Below the pieces are notes generated by a model. That model saw only the letters and a list, made by a program, of their open reading frames with translations, was not told the origin of the DNA and made no database searches. Source: Actinacidiphila acidipaludis (GTDB taxonomy: Bacteria > Actinomycetota > Actinomycetes > Streptomycetales > Streptomycetaceae). Taken from it: a DNA stretch of 64,000 nucleotides. Where the stretch lies: the NCBI RefSeq assembly GCF_019890725.1, contig NZ_JAINZZ010000009.1, forward strand, positions 62,001-126,000, in the 5' to 3' direction. Position numbers and translations under genes: made by a program. Positions 29,762 through 37,827 of the stretch are shown here, in pieces (position 1 is the first letter of the stretch; every line of letters begins with the position of its first letter).

Positions 29762-29782
29762 GCCTCTCCTTCACGGGCCGCC

Positions 29783-29821
29783 CCGGCCGCCGTCCCGCAG
29801 GCGCGGCGGGACGGCGGCCGG
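29783..29821 (-). terminator. Strong hairpin between the LolA-like gene and the ABC ATPase gene
   Basis: CCGGCCGCCGTCCCG (29783-29797) pairs perfectly over 15 bp with CGGGACGGCGGCCGG (29807-29821), loop 9 nt. It either terminates the LolA-like transcript or attenuates read-through into the exporter genes. Confidence 0.6.
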
Positions 29822-29829
29822 GCGGGCGC

Positions 29830-31083
29830 CTACTTCGCGGCGGCGTTCGCGGCGTCGGTCAGCGCGGACTGGGTGACGGCGCCGACGTAGAGCGTGCCGT
29901 TGTCCGTCAGCAGGGCGTTGACCAGCCGGGAGTGGAAGACCGTGCCGGTGCCGAAGGCTCCGGTGACCGGCTTGCCGAAGCTGTTCATCAGCGACTGGGC
30001 GCCGTGCGCCCGGTCCTTGAACTGCTTGCCGGCCTGGTCGCTGCCGGAGGACACGCCGGCGGGGGTGGTGACGACGGCGATGGAGTCCCAGCCCTTGCCG
30101 AGCACGGTGGGCTGCGCGTCCTTGCCGTTCATGTGGTCCTGCGGCGTGGGCGCGGTGCCCTCGTGGCCGGTCCGGGAGCCGCCCTCGGTGACCTTCACGC
30201 CCTTGGGCGCGGTGAAGGTGAAGGTGCTCGCGGACGGCGCGGAGAAGCTGACCTTGGTGTAGCCGACGTCGAAGACGGGCTTGCCGCCGCCCCGCGGCGT
30301 CACGGTCACCTTCAGCGGCACCCCCGTCCTGGCGTCCACCGCGATGTGGATCGAGCCGACCGTGGTGGTGTCCGCGTGCTGCGGGGTGACCACCAGCCCG
30401 TAGGCGTCGTGTCCGGCGACGCGGGCGGTGCGGTCCACGGTGATCGACGCGGTGCCGTCGGCGGCCTTCAGGATCTGCCGGGCGGCGTCCTGCGGGGTGG
30501 CCGGCACTCCCCCGGGCGGCTGGGTGTCCTGCCGGTCCCGGGCGTCCTGCGGCAGCGTCTGGTGGTACGCCTGGTCCGACGCGCTGTCGTACGCCCAGAG
30601 CTGGGCGCCGTTGTGGATGACGCTGTACTCGGCCGCGGACTCCAGGATCGAGATCTTCTGCCTGTCCGGGCCGTCGGCCGCGACATGCAGGGTGTGCGTG
30701 CCGGCCAGTAGCTGGGTGAGCTGGGACTGCGGCGCCGCGGGCGAGTCGCCGCCGCGGCCCGGCCCCCTGCCGACGCTCGCCGGACCGCCGAACATCGCCC
30801 CGCCCGCACCGGTGATCTGCGAGGGCAGGCCGAGGTCGGTGGTGATCTTGACCGTGCCGTCGACCGCGTCGGTGTGGGACGCGGCGATCTTCGTCAGGAG
30901 CTGCTCCACGGTGATCGAGGGCAGCGACGGGTTGCCGCTGTCCGCGAGGGCCGGGACCAGGCTGATGGTCGCGGCGGCCACGCCCGCGACGGCGACCGGC
31001 ACGGCGTACCGTGCCGCTCTGCGGCCGCGTCCACTCCCCGGCACGTCCTCGTCGTCGTAGCGTGCCGGTTGGATCGGTGCCAT
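29830..31083 (-). CDS. LolA-like / DUF2092-type exported protein
   Basis: A 417-residue protein with a basic cytoplasmic N-terminus (RGRRAARY), a hydrophobic segment at about 28-46 ending PALADS that could be cleaved or act as an anchor, and a large external domain with the LolA-like beta fold (PSITVEQLLTKIAAS near 55 onward). In Streptomyces such proteins are often annotated 'sigma-E regulatory' or 'outer-membrane lipoprotein carrier-like', though no outer membrane exists. ATG at 31083 follows GGAGG by 9 bp. Its position before an ABC exporter suggests a shared envelope function. Confidence 0.8.
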   Translation of the reverse strand: MAPIQPARYDDEDVPGSGRGRRAARYAVPVAVAGVAAATISLVPALADSGNPSLPSITVEQLLTKIAASHTDAVDGTVKITTDLGLPSQITGAGGAMFGGPASVGRGPGRGGDSPAAPQSQLTQLLAGTHTLHVAADGPDRQKISILESAAEYSVIHNGAQLWAYDSASDQAYHQTLPQDARDRQDTQPPGGVPATPQDAARQILKAADGTASITVDRTARVAGHDAYGLVVTPQHADTTTVGSIHIAVDARTGVPLKVTVTPRGGGKPVFDVGYTKVSFSAPSASTFTFTAPKGVKVTEGGSRTGHEGTAPTPQDHMNGKDAQPTVLGKGWDSIAVVTTPAGVSSGSDQAGKQFKDRAHGAQSLMNSFGKPVTGAFGTGTVFHSRLVNALLTDNGTLYVGAVTQSALTDAANAAAK

Positions 31084-31424
31084 TGCGTTCCTACCTCCGT
31101 CGTCAGCGGCGGTCAGTTGCCTCGCACTCGTCCACTCCCCGGGCCCATTGTCGCCCGGTCCGCCGTGAAGTGGTGTATCCATCACACCAAAACGGCCAAC
31201 CCGGCACATCAGCCCGCGGATGCAACCCGGTGTACGCCCGCGGGATGACACAACACCCCTGGTGTACCCCGGGAAGAGGCGTCGACTCCCCGGCTGGGCT
31301 CGGGGGTGAATCGGGGTCGCCTCAGGGCCGGGACGCGGAACCCGCGTGTCGCGGCGGGCGTCCGAGCCCCCGTCAACCGGCCCCGGACGCACGGGCGTCG
31401 GGGGCAGGAGGTGCGGACCGGTCC
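31084..31424. other. Intergenic region upstream of the LolA-like gene
   Basis: About 340 bp with a comparatively AT-richer section near 31160-31230 that probably holds the minus-strand promoter of the LolA-like/ABC operon. GTGTATCCATCACACC near 31172-31187 is a loose dyad. No gene was recognised. Confidence 0.4.
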
Positions 31425-31503
31425 GGGCGGCGGGAGGCTGTCAGCGGCAGACGGGCAGCGGGAGGCGCTCAGCGGCAGACGGGCGGCGGGAGGCGGTCAG
31501 CGG
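31425..31503. repeat. 28-bp tandem repeat at the 3' end of the polyprenyl synthase gene
   Basis: Units start at 31425, 31453 and 31481; the third is partial. Unit consensus begins GGGCGGCGGGAGGCGGTCAG and ends CGGCAGAC, with 2-3 differences between copies. The last copy overlaps the stop codon of the polyprenyl synthase gene (31497-31499). Confidence 0.75.
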
Positions 31504-32516
31504 GTGCGGTGCACCACCGCGTCGCACAGGGTGGCCAGCGCGTACTTGGCGGGGTTGTCCGGCAGCGGCTCCAGCAGCGCCCGGGCCTCGTGGGCCAGTT
31601 CCAGGGTGTCGCGGCGGGCGAGCTCCATGGCGGGGTGGCGGCGCAGCAGCGCAAGGGCCTCGGCGTGCCGGGCGTCGTCGGTCAGGTCGCCGTCGAGCAG
31701 TTCGTTGAGCCGGCGGTCCTCGGCGGAGGCGTCGCTGCCGGACTGCGCGTACCAGCGGCGGACGTGCAGCACCGGCAGGGTGGGGATGCCCTCGCGCAGA
31801 TCGGTGCCGGGGGTCTTGCCGGACTCGTGGCTGTCGCTGGCGATGTCCAGGATGTCGTCGGCGAGCTGGAAGGCCGCGCCGATGCGCTCGCCGAAGGCGC
31901 TGAGGATGCGGACCACCGACTCGCCGGCGCCGGACATCATGCCGCCGAAGCGGCCGGAGACCGCGACCAGCGAGCTGGACTTGCCGGCGATGACCTCCAT
32001 GTAGTGGTCGAGCGGGTCGTGGCCGTCGCGCGGCCCGACGGTCTCCATGATCTGGCCGGTGACCAGCCGCTCGAAGGACTCGGCCTGCACCCGGACCGCC
32101 TCGGGCCCGAGGTCGGCGAGCAGGTGGGAGGCGCGGGAGAACAGGAAGTCGCCGGTGAGCACGGCCACCGAGTTGCCCCAGCGGGCGTTGGTGCTGGGCA
32201 CCCCGCGCCGGACGGTCGCCTCGTCCATCACGTCGTCGTGGTAGAGCGTCGCCAGGTGGGTGAGCTCGACCACGACCGCGGCCGGGACCACGCCCGGGGC
32301 GTGCGGATCGCCGAACTGCGCCCCGAGCATCACCAGCAGTGGCCGGAACCGCTTGCCGCCCGCCTCCACCAGATGACGGGCCGCGTCCGTGATGAACGGC
32401 ACGTCGCTCTTGGTGGCCTCCAGGAGGCCCTCCTCCACGGCTGCGAGACCGGTACGGATGTCGGCCTCAAGGGCCTCGTCCCACACGCTCAGCCCGAAAG
32501 GCTCGACGACGGTCAC
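31497..32516 (-). CDS. Long-chain polyprenyl diphosphate synthase
   Basis: Extends an allylic diphosphate with isopentenyl diphosphate units. 339 residues, all-alpha trans-prenyltransferase fold. The first Asp-rich motif is DDVMD at 94-98 and the second DDILD at 220-224, with GGKRFRP (53-59) for IPP binding. Small residues just before the first motif (HLATLYH) suggest a long product, fitting a menaquinone side chain, in line with mqnC, menG and the MenJ-like gene in this window. GTG start 8 bp after AGGAG, overlapping a 35-codon open frame as GTGA. Confidence 0.92.
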   Translation of the reverse strand: MTVVEPFGLSVWDEALEADIRTGLAAVEEGLLEATKSDVPFITDAARHLVEAGGKRFRPLLVMLGAQFGDPHAPGVVPAAVVVELTHLATLYHDDVMDEATVRRGVPSTNARWGNSVAVLTGDFLFSRASHLLADLGPEAVRVQAESFERLVTGQIMETVGPRDGHDPLDHYMEVIAGKSSSLVAVSGRFGGMMSGAGESVVRILSAFGERIGAAFQLADDILDIASDSHESGKTPGTDLREGIPTLPVLHVRRWYAQSGSDASAEDRRLNELLDGDLTDDARHAEALALLRRHPAMELARRDTLELAHEARALLEPLPDNPAKYALATLCDAVVHRTR

Positions 32517-32620
32517 GAGGGGTACTCCTGTCGCTGATCTGACTCCAGGCTGGCAGTGCAGCCCGACGTCTCCCTGGCTCTGGCGGCTCTGAGCTTCCGG
32601 CGCAGCCTGGTGCTGCTCAT
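32513..32620 (-). CDS. Possible small basic protein coupled to the polyprenyl synthase gene
   Basis: A 35-codon frame (opening MSSTRLRRKLRAARARE) whose TGA overlaps the GTG of the polyprenyl synthase as GTGA, the coupling arrangement used throughout this window. It lacks a clear ribosome-binding site and I do not recognise a family. It could be a leader peptide or chance frame. Confidence 0.3.
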   Translation of the reverse strand: MSSTRLRRKLRAARARETSGCTASLESDQRQEYPS

Positions 32621-32944
32621 ACCGGCAGGGTAGCCGGTCACGTGTGGATCACCGTCGTCGCCTGGCACTGCACCGGGCCGCACCCGGTCACTGTACGTAT
32701 AATCCTGATTACCTGAATTGCAGGCTTTTGTCCGACTCGTAAGGATGACAGGAGGGGCCCTGGAGACAGCAGCGCGGTGAAGGCCCGATTGCACACTGCT
32801 GTCGGCTTGGCCCCGGTGCAGTGTTCCTCGTTCCGTAAGACCGTTCCGCACCTCGGACAACTACACTCGCCAGAGCAACTTGTGACATGTCCTCGCTTCG
32901 GGCGCCGCGAACCGGCGCCCGACCTGGAGAGAGGAGGTGGATCG
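32621..32944. other. Divergent intergenic region before egtA
   Basis: Holds the promoters of the polyprenyl synthase (minus) and ergothioneine (plus) units. It has unusually AT-rich sequence for this genome near 32690-32745. A frame in phase with egtA extends back to 32777 but shows no family similarity, so it is treated as leader. Confidence 0.5.
32698..32703 (+). promoter_or_regulatory. Consensus -10 hexamer TATAAT, possible egtA promoter
   Basis: A perfect TATAAT is rare in such GC-rich DNA. The expected -35 region (32675-32681) does not resemble TTGACA, so it would need an activator or another sigma factor. It would give a leader of about 235 nt to egtA. The sequence also reads as a -10-like TATACG/ATTATA on the other strand. 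Confidence 0.3.
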
Positions 32945-34309
32945 ATGGCAGGCCGCTTTGACGACCTCGACGACGTCGGGGGGATCGAAGAGGACGAGGC
33001 GGAAGCGCACGTGCGCGGGGTCTGTTTCAAGACCGGTCCGCCCGAACGTACCGGTGTGGAACTGGAGTGGCTGGTACAGGACCGCTCCGACCCCCGTGAA
33101 CTGATACCCGTCGACCGGCTGGACGCGGCCCTCGCGCCGGTCGAGGCTCCCGGGGCGCTTCCCCGGGGCAGCAGGATCACCCGCGAGCCGGGCGGGCAGG
33201 TGGAGCTCAGCTCCGCACCCGCGACCGGGCTCGGCGCGTGCGTCGAGGCGATGGCCGCCGATCTCGCCGTACTGCGCGAAGCCGCCGACCGGGCCGGACT
33301 GGTCCTCGTCGGCCGGGGGCTCGACCCCTTCCGCGACCCACCCCGTGTGCTGGACCATCCCCGCTACCGGGCGATGGAGTGCTTCTTCGACCGCGAGGGC
33401 CCCTGGGGCCGCACCATGATGCGGCGCACCGCGTCCCTGCAGGTCAACCTCGACTGCGGTGACGACTCCCCCGGCGTCTCCGGCCACCGCTACCGCTGGG
33501 CGCTCGCCCACCGGATCGGGCCGGTGCTCGTCGCCGCCTTCGCCAACTCACCCTTCCGCGACGGCCGCCCCACCGGATGGCTGTCCGCCCGCCAGGCCAC
33601 CTGGGGGCGGATGGACCCCGGCCGCACCCGTCACCCCCGCCACCACCCCGACCCGGGCACCGCCTGGGCCGGCTACGCGCTGGACGCCCGGCTGCTGTGC
33701 GTCCGGGGCGCGGAACCCGGTGACGGCACGGAGAGCGGCGACGGCGCGGCCGCGGACTGGTCGGCGCCGGCCGGCCTGACCTTCCGGGGCTGGCTGCGCG
33801 GCGCGGTCCCCGGGCTGCGCCGCCCCACACTGGCCGATCTGGACTACCACCTCAGCACGCTGTTCCCGCCGGTCAGGCCACGCGGCTGGCTGGAGCTGCG
33901 GATGATCGACGCCCAGGACGGCGACGACTGGATCGTCGCGACCGTCCTGGCCGCGACCCTGATGGACGATCCCGTCGCCGCCGACGCGGCCTGGGCGGCC
34001 ACCGAACCGCTCTGCCCCGGCAGCGGCCCCCTGCCGGGCCCCGTCCAGGTGCCCGAGGACGACCCCTTCGGCGTCCCGGCCGACCCTCTTCCGTCCGACG
34101 AGGTATGGCGGCGTGCCGCCAGGATCGGGCTGGCCGACCCCGATCTCGCCAAGGCGGCCCGCACCTGTTTCGCCGCCGCCGGGAGCGCGCTCGCCCGCGC
34201 CGGGGCGCCCGCCGCGCTGCGGCAGGCACTGACCGGCTTCGCCGAGCGCTACCCCGAACGCGGCCGATGTCCCGCAGACGACCAGTTGGACGCGCTGAGC
34301 CGCGCCTGA
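32945..34309 (+). CDS. egtA: Glutamate-cysteine ligase, ergothioneine pathway
   Basis: Makes gamma-glutamylcysteine, the sulfur donor used by EgtB. 454 residues of the GCS2/plant-type ligase family. GVELEWLVQD (about residues 37-46), RRTASLQVNLDCGD and RGWLELRMIDAQ mark the substrate and ATP/Mg sites. ATG at 32945 follows GGAGAGAGGAGG by 6 bp. egtB begins 18 bp downstream, so egtA, egtB and egtC-D form one operon. Confidence 0.93.
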   Translation: MAGRFDDLDDVGGIEEDEAEAHVRGVCFKTGPPERTGVELEWLVQDRSDPRELIPVDRLDAALAPVEAPGALPRGSRITREPGGQVELSSAPATGLGACVEAMAADLAVLREAADRAGLVLVGRGLDPFRDPPRVLDHPRYRAMECFFDREGPWGRTMMRRTASLQVNLDCGDDSPGVSGHRYRWALAHRIGPVLVAAFANSPFRDGRPTGWLSARQATWGRMDPGRTRHPRHHPDPGTAWAGYALDARLLCVRGAEPGDGTESGDGAAADWSAPAGLTFRGWLRGAVPGLRRPTLADLDYHLSTLFPPVRPRGWLELRMIDAQDGDDWIVATVLAATLMDDPVAADAAWAATEPLCPGSGPLPGPVQVPEDDPFGVPADPLPSDEVWRRAARIGLADPDLAKAARTCFAAAGSALARAGAPAALRQALTGFAERYPERGRCPADDQLDALSRA

Positions 34310-34327
34310 CCCACTGGAAGGCTTCTC

Positions 34328-35890
34328 GTGACAAACCCTCGCACCACGAGCACCAGCACTGCCCGAAACACCGCCCCACCCGCATCTCCCGCATCTTCTG
34401 CATCAACCGCACCGGGGGCGCCGCCCGTCACACCGGCTGCGGACCCGGCTCCTGACGTGGCCACCGCGGCTGCGGACACGGCTGCGGACACGGCTTCGAC
34501 CACGTCCGCGGGCGCCGCGGCATACGGGGCCCTGGCGGACCCCGGGGCCCTCGCCGGGTCCGCGGAGCCCGCGGAGCCGTCCGTGCGCGCCAGGGCGGCC
34601 CTGGAGGCCGCCAGACGGCGCACCCTGGCCCTCACCGACGCCGTCTCCGACGAGGACCTCGTCGCCCAGCACTCGCGGCTCATGTCGCCCCTGGTGTGGG
34701 ACCTCGCCCACATCGGCAACCAGGAGGAGCTGTGGCTGGTCCGGGAGGCCGGCGGGCGTCCGGGGCTGCGCCCCGACCTGGACCACGTCTACGACGCGTT
34801 CCAGACCCCGCGCGCCGACCGGCCGGCCCTGCCGATGCTCGGCCCCGCCGAGGCCCGCGCCTACGCCGACGCCGTCCGGGCCGAGACCCTGGAGGTGCTG
34901 GCGGCCGCCGACACCTCGCCCGGCCAGGCCGAGCCGCTGCTGGCGGACGGCTTCGTCTTCGGGATGCTGGCCCAGCACGAGCAGCAGCACGACGAGACGA
35001 TGCTGGCCACCCACCAGCTGCGGAAGGGCCCGCCGGTGCTGGACGCGCCCGCGCCGCCGCCCGCGCCCGCGGACGCCGCGACGCTGCCCCGCGAGGTGCT
35101 GGTCCCCGGCGGGCCGTTCGCCATGGGCACCTCCACCGAGCCGTGGGCGCTGGACAACGAGCGGCCCGCGCACACCGTCGAGGTCCCGGCCTTCTGGCTG
35201 GACACGGTGCCGGTCACCAACGGCGCCTACCGGGAGTTCATCGCCGCCGGCGGCTACCGGGACGAGCGGTGGTGGACGCCCGAGGGCTGGCAGCACGTCC
35301 AGGACACCGGGCTGGAGGCGCCGCTGTTCTGGTCCCGGGACGGCGACGGCTGGACGCGCCGCCGTTTCGGGCACGTCGAGCCGGTCCCGGACGACGAGCC
35401 GGTGCTGCACGTGTGCTGGTACGAGGCGGACGCGTACGCCCGCTGGGCCGGCCGGCGGCTGCCGACCGAGGCCGAGTGGGAGAAGGCGGCCCGGCACGAC
35501 CCCGCGAGCGGGCGGTCCCGCCGCTACCCGTGGGGCGACGGCGACCCCCGCCCGGAGCACGCCAACCTCGGGCAGCGCCACCTCCAGCCGGCCCCGGCCG
35601 GCAGCCACCCGGCCGGGGCGGCGCCCAGCGGCGCCCGGCAGCTCATCGGCGACGTGTGGGAGTGGACGGCGTCCGACTTCACGCCGTACCCCGGGTTCAC
35701 CGCCTTCCCCTACAAGGAGTACTCGGAGGTGTTCTTCGGCCCGGAGTACAAGGTGCTGCGCGGCGGGGCGTTCGGGGTGTCGCCGGTGGTGTGCCGGGGC
35801 ACGTTCCGCAACTGGGACTACCCCGTCCGCCGGCAGATCTTCGCCGGTTTCCGCACCGCCAGGGACGCGGGCCCGGGCGAGGACGCCTGA
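34328..35890 (+). CDS. egtB: Hercynylcysteine sulfoxide synthase (EgtB)
   Basis: Non-haem iron enzyme joining hercynine and gamma-glutamylcysteine with O2. 520 residues. The N-terminal DinB-like iron domain has H128 (WDLAHIGN) and the HxxxHxE motif H217, H221, E223 (AQHEQQHDE). The C-terminal formylglycine-generating-enzyme-like domain starts near 255 (VLVPGGPFAMG) and ends GFRTAR. The first 85 residues are an Ala/Thr/Pro-rich extension not needed for the fold. GTG at 34328 follows GGAAGG by 6 bp. The stop overlaps the egtC ATG (TGATG). Confidence 0.94.
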   Translation: MTNPRTTSTSTARNTAPPASPASSASTAPGAPPVTPAADPAPDVATAAADTAADTASTTSAGAAAYGALADPGALAGSAEPAEPSVRARAALEAARRRTLALTDAVSDEDLVAQHSRLMSPLVWDLAHIGNQEELWLVREAGGRPGLRPDLDHVYDAFQTPRADRPALPMLGPAEARAYADAVRAETLEVLAAADTSPGQAEPLLADGFVFGMLAQHEQQHDETMLATHQLRKGPPVLDAPAPPPAPADAATLPREVLVPGGPFAMGTSTEPWALDNERPAHTVEVPAFWLDTVPVTNGAYREFIAAGGYRDERWWTPEGWQHVQDTGLEAPLFWSRDGDGWTRRRFGHVEPVPDDEPVLHVCWYEADAYARWAGRRLPTEAEWEKAARHDPASGRSRRYPWGDGDPRPEHANLGQRHLQPAPAGSHPAGAAPSGARQLIGDVWEWTASDFTPYPGFTAFPYKEYSEVFFGPEYKVLRGGAFGVSPVVCRGTFRNWDYPVRRQIFAGFRTARDAGPGEDA

Positions 35891-37725
35891 TGTGCCGGCA
35901 TCTGGCGTACCTCGGGCCGCCGGTGCCGCTCGCGCGGCTGCTGACCGAGCCGCCGCGCGGCCTGTACGAGCAGGCGTGGCAGCCGCGCAGGCAGCGGTAC
36001 GGCACGGTGAACGCCGACGGGTTCGGGGTGGGCTGGTATCCGGAGCCGTACCCGCGCGAGGGCGGGACGGACGGCCGGCCCGCGGGCCCGGCGCGGGAGC
36101 GGCACGACGGCCCCGGGGACAGCGGGGACGGTGACGAGACCTTCCCCCGGCCCGCGCGCTACCGGCGGGCCGTCCCGGTCTGGGCCGACGAGAACTTCAC
36201 GGAGCTCACCCGCGCGGTGCGCAGCGGCGCCGTGCTGGCCGCGGTCCGCTCGGCCACCGCGGGCACCACGCAGGACGAGTCGGCGGCCGCTCCGTTCCGG
36301 GACGGGCGCTGGCTGTTCAGCCACAACGGCGCCGTCCCGGACTGGACGCGGCTGCCCACGTCGCTGCCGGCCGCCGAACTCCTGGCCATGGACGCGCGGT
36401 CGGACTCCGCGCTGCTGTGGGCGATGACCGCGCGCAGACTGCGGCAGGGCGAGCCGCCGGGCGGCGCACTGGCCGCCGTGGTCCGCGAGGTGGCCGCCGC
36501 CCGGCCCACCGCCCGTCTCAACTTCCTGCTCACCGACGGCCGTACGGTCGCCGCCACGGCGTGGGGCGACACGCTGTGGTACCGCACCGGCCCCGATCAC
36601 GTGCTGGTCGCCTCCGAGCCCGACGACGCGCCCGGGCAGTGGCACGAGGTACCCGACCGCTCCCTGCTGCTGGCCACCACGGCAGGGGTCCGGGTCGTCG
36701 CGCTGCGCCCCGCGCGCAACGACAGCAGAGACAGCGAGGACACGATCATGACCGAGAGCCGCTTCACCCTCGAGGACCGGCTGCCCGCCGGCTACTTCAC
36801 CGAGTCCCTCCGCGCGGACGTGCTGGCCGGTCTCGGCAGCTCGCCGCGCACGCTGCCGCCCAAGTGGTTCTACGACAAACGCGGCAGCGACCTGTTCGAG
36901 CAGATCACCCGGCTGCCGGAGTACTACCCGACGCGCGCCGAGCAGGAGATCCTCGAGCGGCGGGCGCCGGAGATCGCCGAACTGACCGGTGCCGCCACCC
37001 TGGTCGAGCTGGGCTCGGGCTCGTCGCGCAAGACCCGGCTGCTGCTGGACGCCCTCACCGCGGCCGGCACGCTGCGGCGGTACGCGCCGCTCGACGTCAG
37101 CTCGACGGCGCTCGCCGAGGCGGGCGACGCCATCTGCCGGGACTACCCGCAGCTCGAAGTGACCGCCACGGTCGCCGACTTCGAGCAGGACCTGGCGCTC
37201 TCCGACGAGCCGGGTCCGCGGCTGCTGGCCTTCCTCGGCAGCACCATCGGCAACCTCGACCGCGCGCAGCGGCTCGCCTTCTACCGCACCCTGTCGCTCG
37301 CGCTCAGCAGCGACGACGTGCTGCTGCTGGGGGCGGACCTGGTCAAGGACCCGGACGTGCTGGTGCGCGCGTACGACGACACGGCCGGCGTGACCGCCGA
37401 GTTCGACAAGAACGTGCTGCACGTGCTCAACCGGGAGCTGGGGGCGGACTTCGACCCGGCCGGCTTCGACCACGTCGCCCTGTGGAACACCGAGGAGGAG
37501 CGGATCGAGATGCGGCTGCGCTCCCGGACGGCGCAGACCGTGAAGATCCCCGAGCTCGACCTGTCCCTGGACTTCGCCCAGGCGGAGGACCTGCGGACCG
37601 AGCTGTCCTGCAAGTTCCGCCGCGAGACGCTCACCGAGGAGCTGCACGACGGCGGCTTCACGGTCCGCCAGTGGTGGACGGACGCGGCCGGGCGGTTCGC
37701 GCTGCTCCTCGCCGTGCCCAACTAG
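35890..37725 (+). CDS. egtC: EgtC-EgtD read-through: amidohydrolase fused in frame to histidine methyltransferase
   Basis: A single 611-codon frame. Residues 1-286 are EgtC, the class II glutamine-amidotransferase-type hydrolase that removes glutamate from the EgtB product, with N-terminal nucleophile C2 (MCRHLAYLG) and FSHNGAV. Residues 287-611 are EgtD, the histidine trimethyltransferase (PPKWFYDKRGSDLFEQITRL; SAM site VELGSGSSRKT). These are normally separate genes. No stop lies between them: the join reads RPARNDSRDSEDTI then the EgtD Met. It may be a true fusion, a nested start, or a one-base indel or sequencing error that removed an ATGA overlap. Confidence 0.8.
   Translation: MCRHLAYLGPPVPLARLLTEPPRGLYEQAWQPRRQRYGTVNADGFGVGWYPEPYPREGGTDGRPAGPARERHDGPGDSGDGDETFPRPARYRRAVPVWADENFTELTRAVRSGAVLAAVRSATAGTTQDESAAAPFRDGRWLFSHNGAVPDWTRLPTSLPAAELLAMDARSDSALLWAMTARRLRQGEPPGGALAAVVREVAAARPTARLNFLLTDGRTVAATAWGDTLWYRTGPDHVLVASEPDDAPGQWHEVPDRSLLLATTAGVRVVALRPARNDSRDSEDTIMTESRFTLEDRLPAGYFTESLRADVLAGLGSSPRTLPPKWFYDKRGSDLFEQITRLPEYYPTRAEQEILERRAPEIAELTGAATLVELGSGSSRKTRLLLDALTAAGTLRRYAPLDVSSTALAEAGDAICRDYPQLEVTATVADFEQDLALSDEPGPRLLAFLGSTIGNLDRAQRLAFYRTLSLALSSDDVLLLGADLVKDPDVLVRAYDDTAGVTAEFDKNVLHVLNRELGADFDPAGFDHVALWNTEEERIEMRLRSRTAQTVKIPELDLSLDFAQAEDLRTELSCKFRRETLTEELHDGGFTVRQWWTDAAGRFALLLAVPN
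36748..37725 (+). CDS. egtD: L-histidine N-alpha-methyltransferase (EgtD), nested start
   Basis: Converts histidine to hercynine with three SAM molecules, the first step of ergothioneine synthesis. From the ATG at 36748 the product is 325 residues, close to the length of known EgtD (about 320). GAGGA lies 7 bp before this ATG, so independent initiation is plausible even though egtC reads straight in. The methyltransferase domain has VELGSGSSRKTRLLLDAL, FLGSTIGNL and NREL..DF, and the C-terminus shows EERIEMRLRS and CKFRRETLTEEL. Confidence 0.6.
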   Translation: MTESRFTLEDRLPAGYFTESLRADVLAGLGSSPRTLPPKWFYDKRGSDLFEQITRLPEYYPTRAEQEILERRAPEIAELTGAATLVELGSGSSRKTRLLLDALTAAGTLRRYAPLDVSSTALAEAGDAICRDYPQLEVTATVADFEQDLALSDEPGPRLLAFLGSTIGNLDRAQRLAFYRTLSLALSSDDVLLLGADLVKDPDVLVRAYDDTAGVTAEFDKNVLHVLNRELGADFDPAGFDHVALWNTEEERIEMRLRSRTAQTVKIPELDLSLDFAQAEDLRTELSCKFRRETLTEELHDGGFTVRQWWTDAAGRFALLLAVPN

Positions 37726-37770
37726 CCCCGGACCCCGTCCGGTCGGCTCCGGTCGGCTCCCGTCGGCTCC

Positions 37771-37800
37771 GGCCGTCCACCGGTTCGCCGGTGGGCGGCC
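37771..37800. terminator. Bidirectional terminator with UUCG loop after egtC-egtD
   Basis: GGCCGTCCACCGG (37771-37783), loop TTCG, CCGGTGGGCGGCC (37788-37800): 13 pairs with one G-T. It separates the ergothioneine operon from the convergent DinB-like gene. Just before it, GTCGGCTCC-type 10-bp units repeat three times (37736-37770). Confidence 0.8.
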
Positions 37801-37827
37801 GGCCGCCGCCGGGCGCCCGTACGGTCC

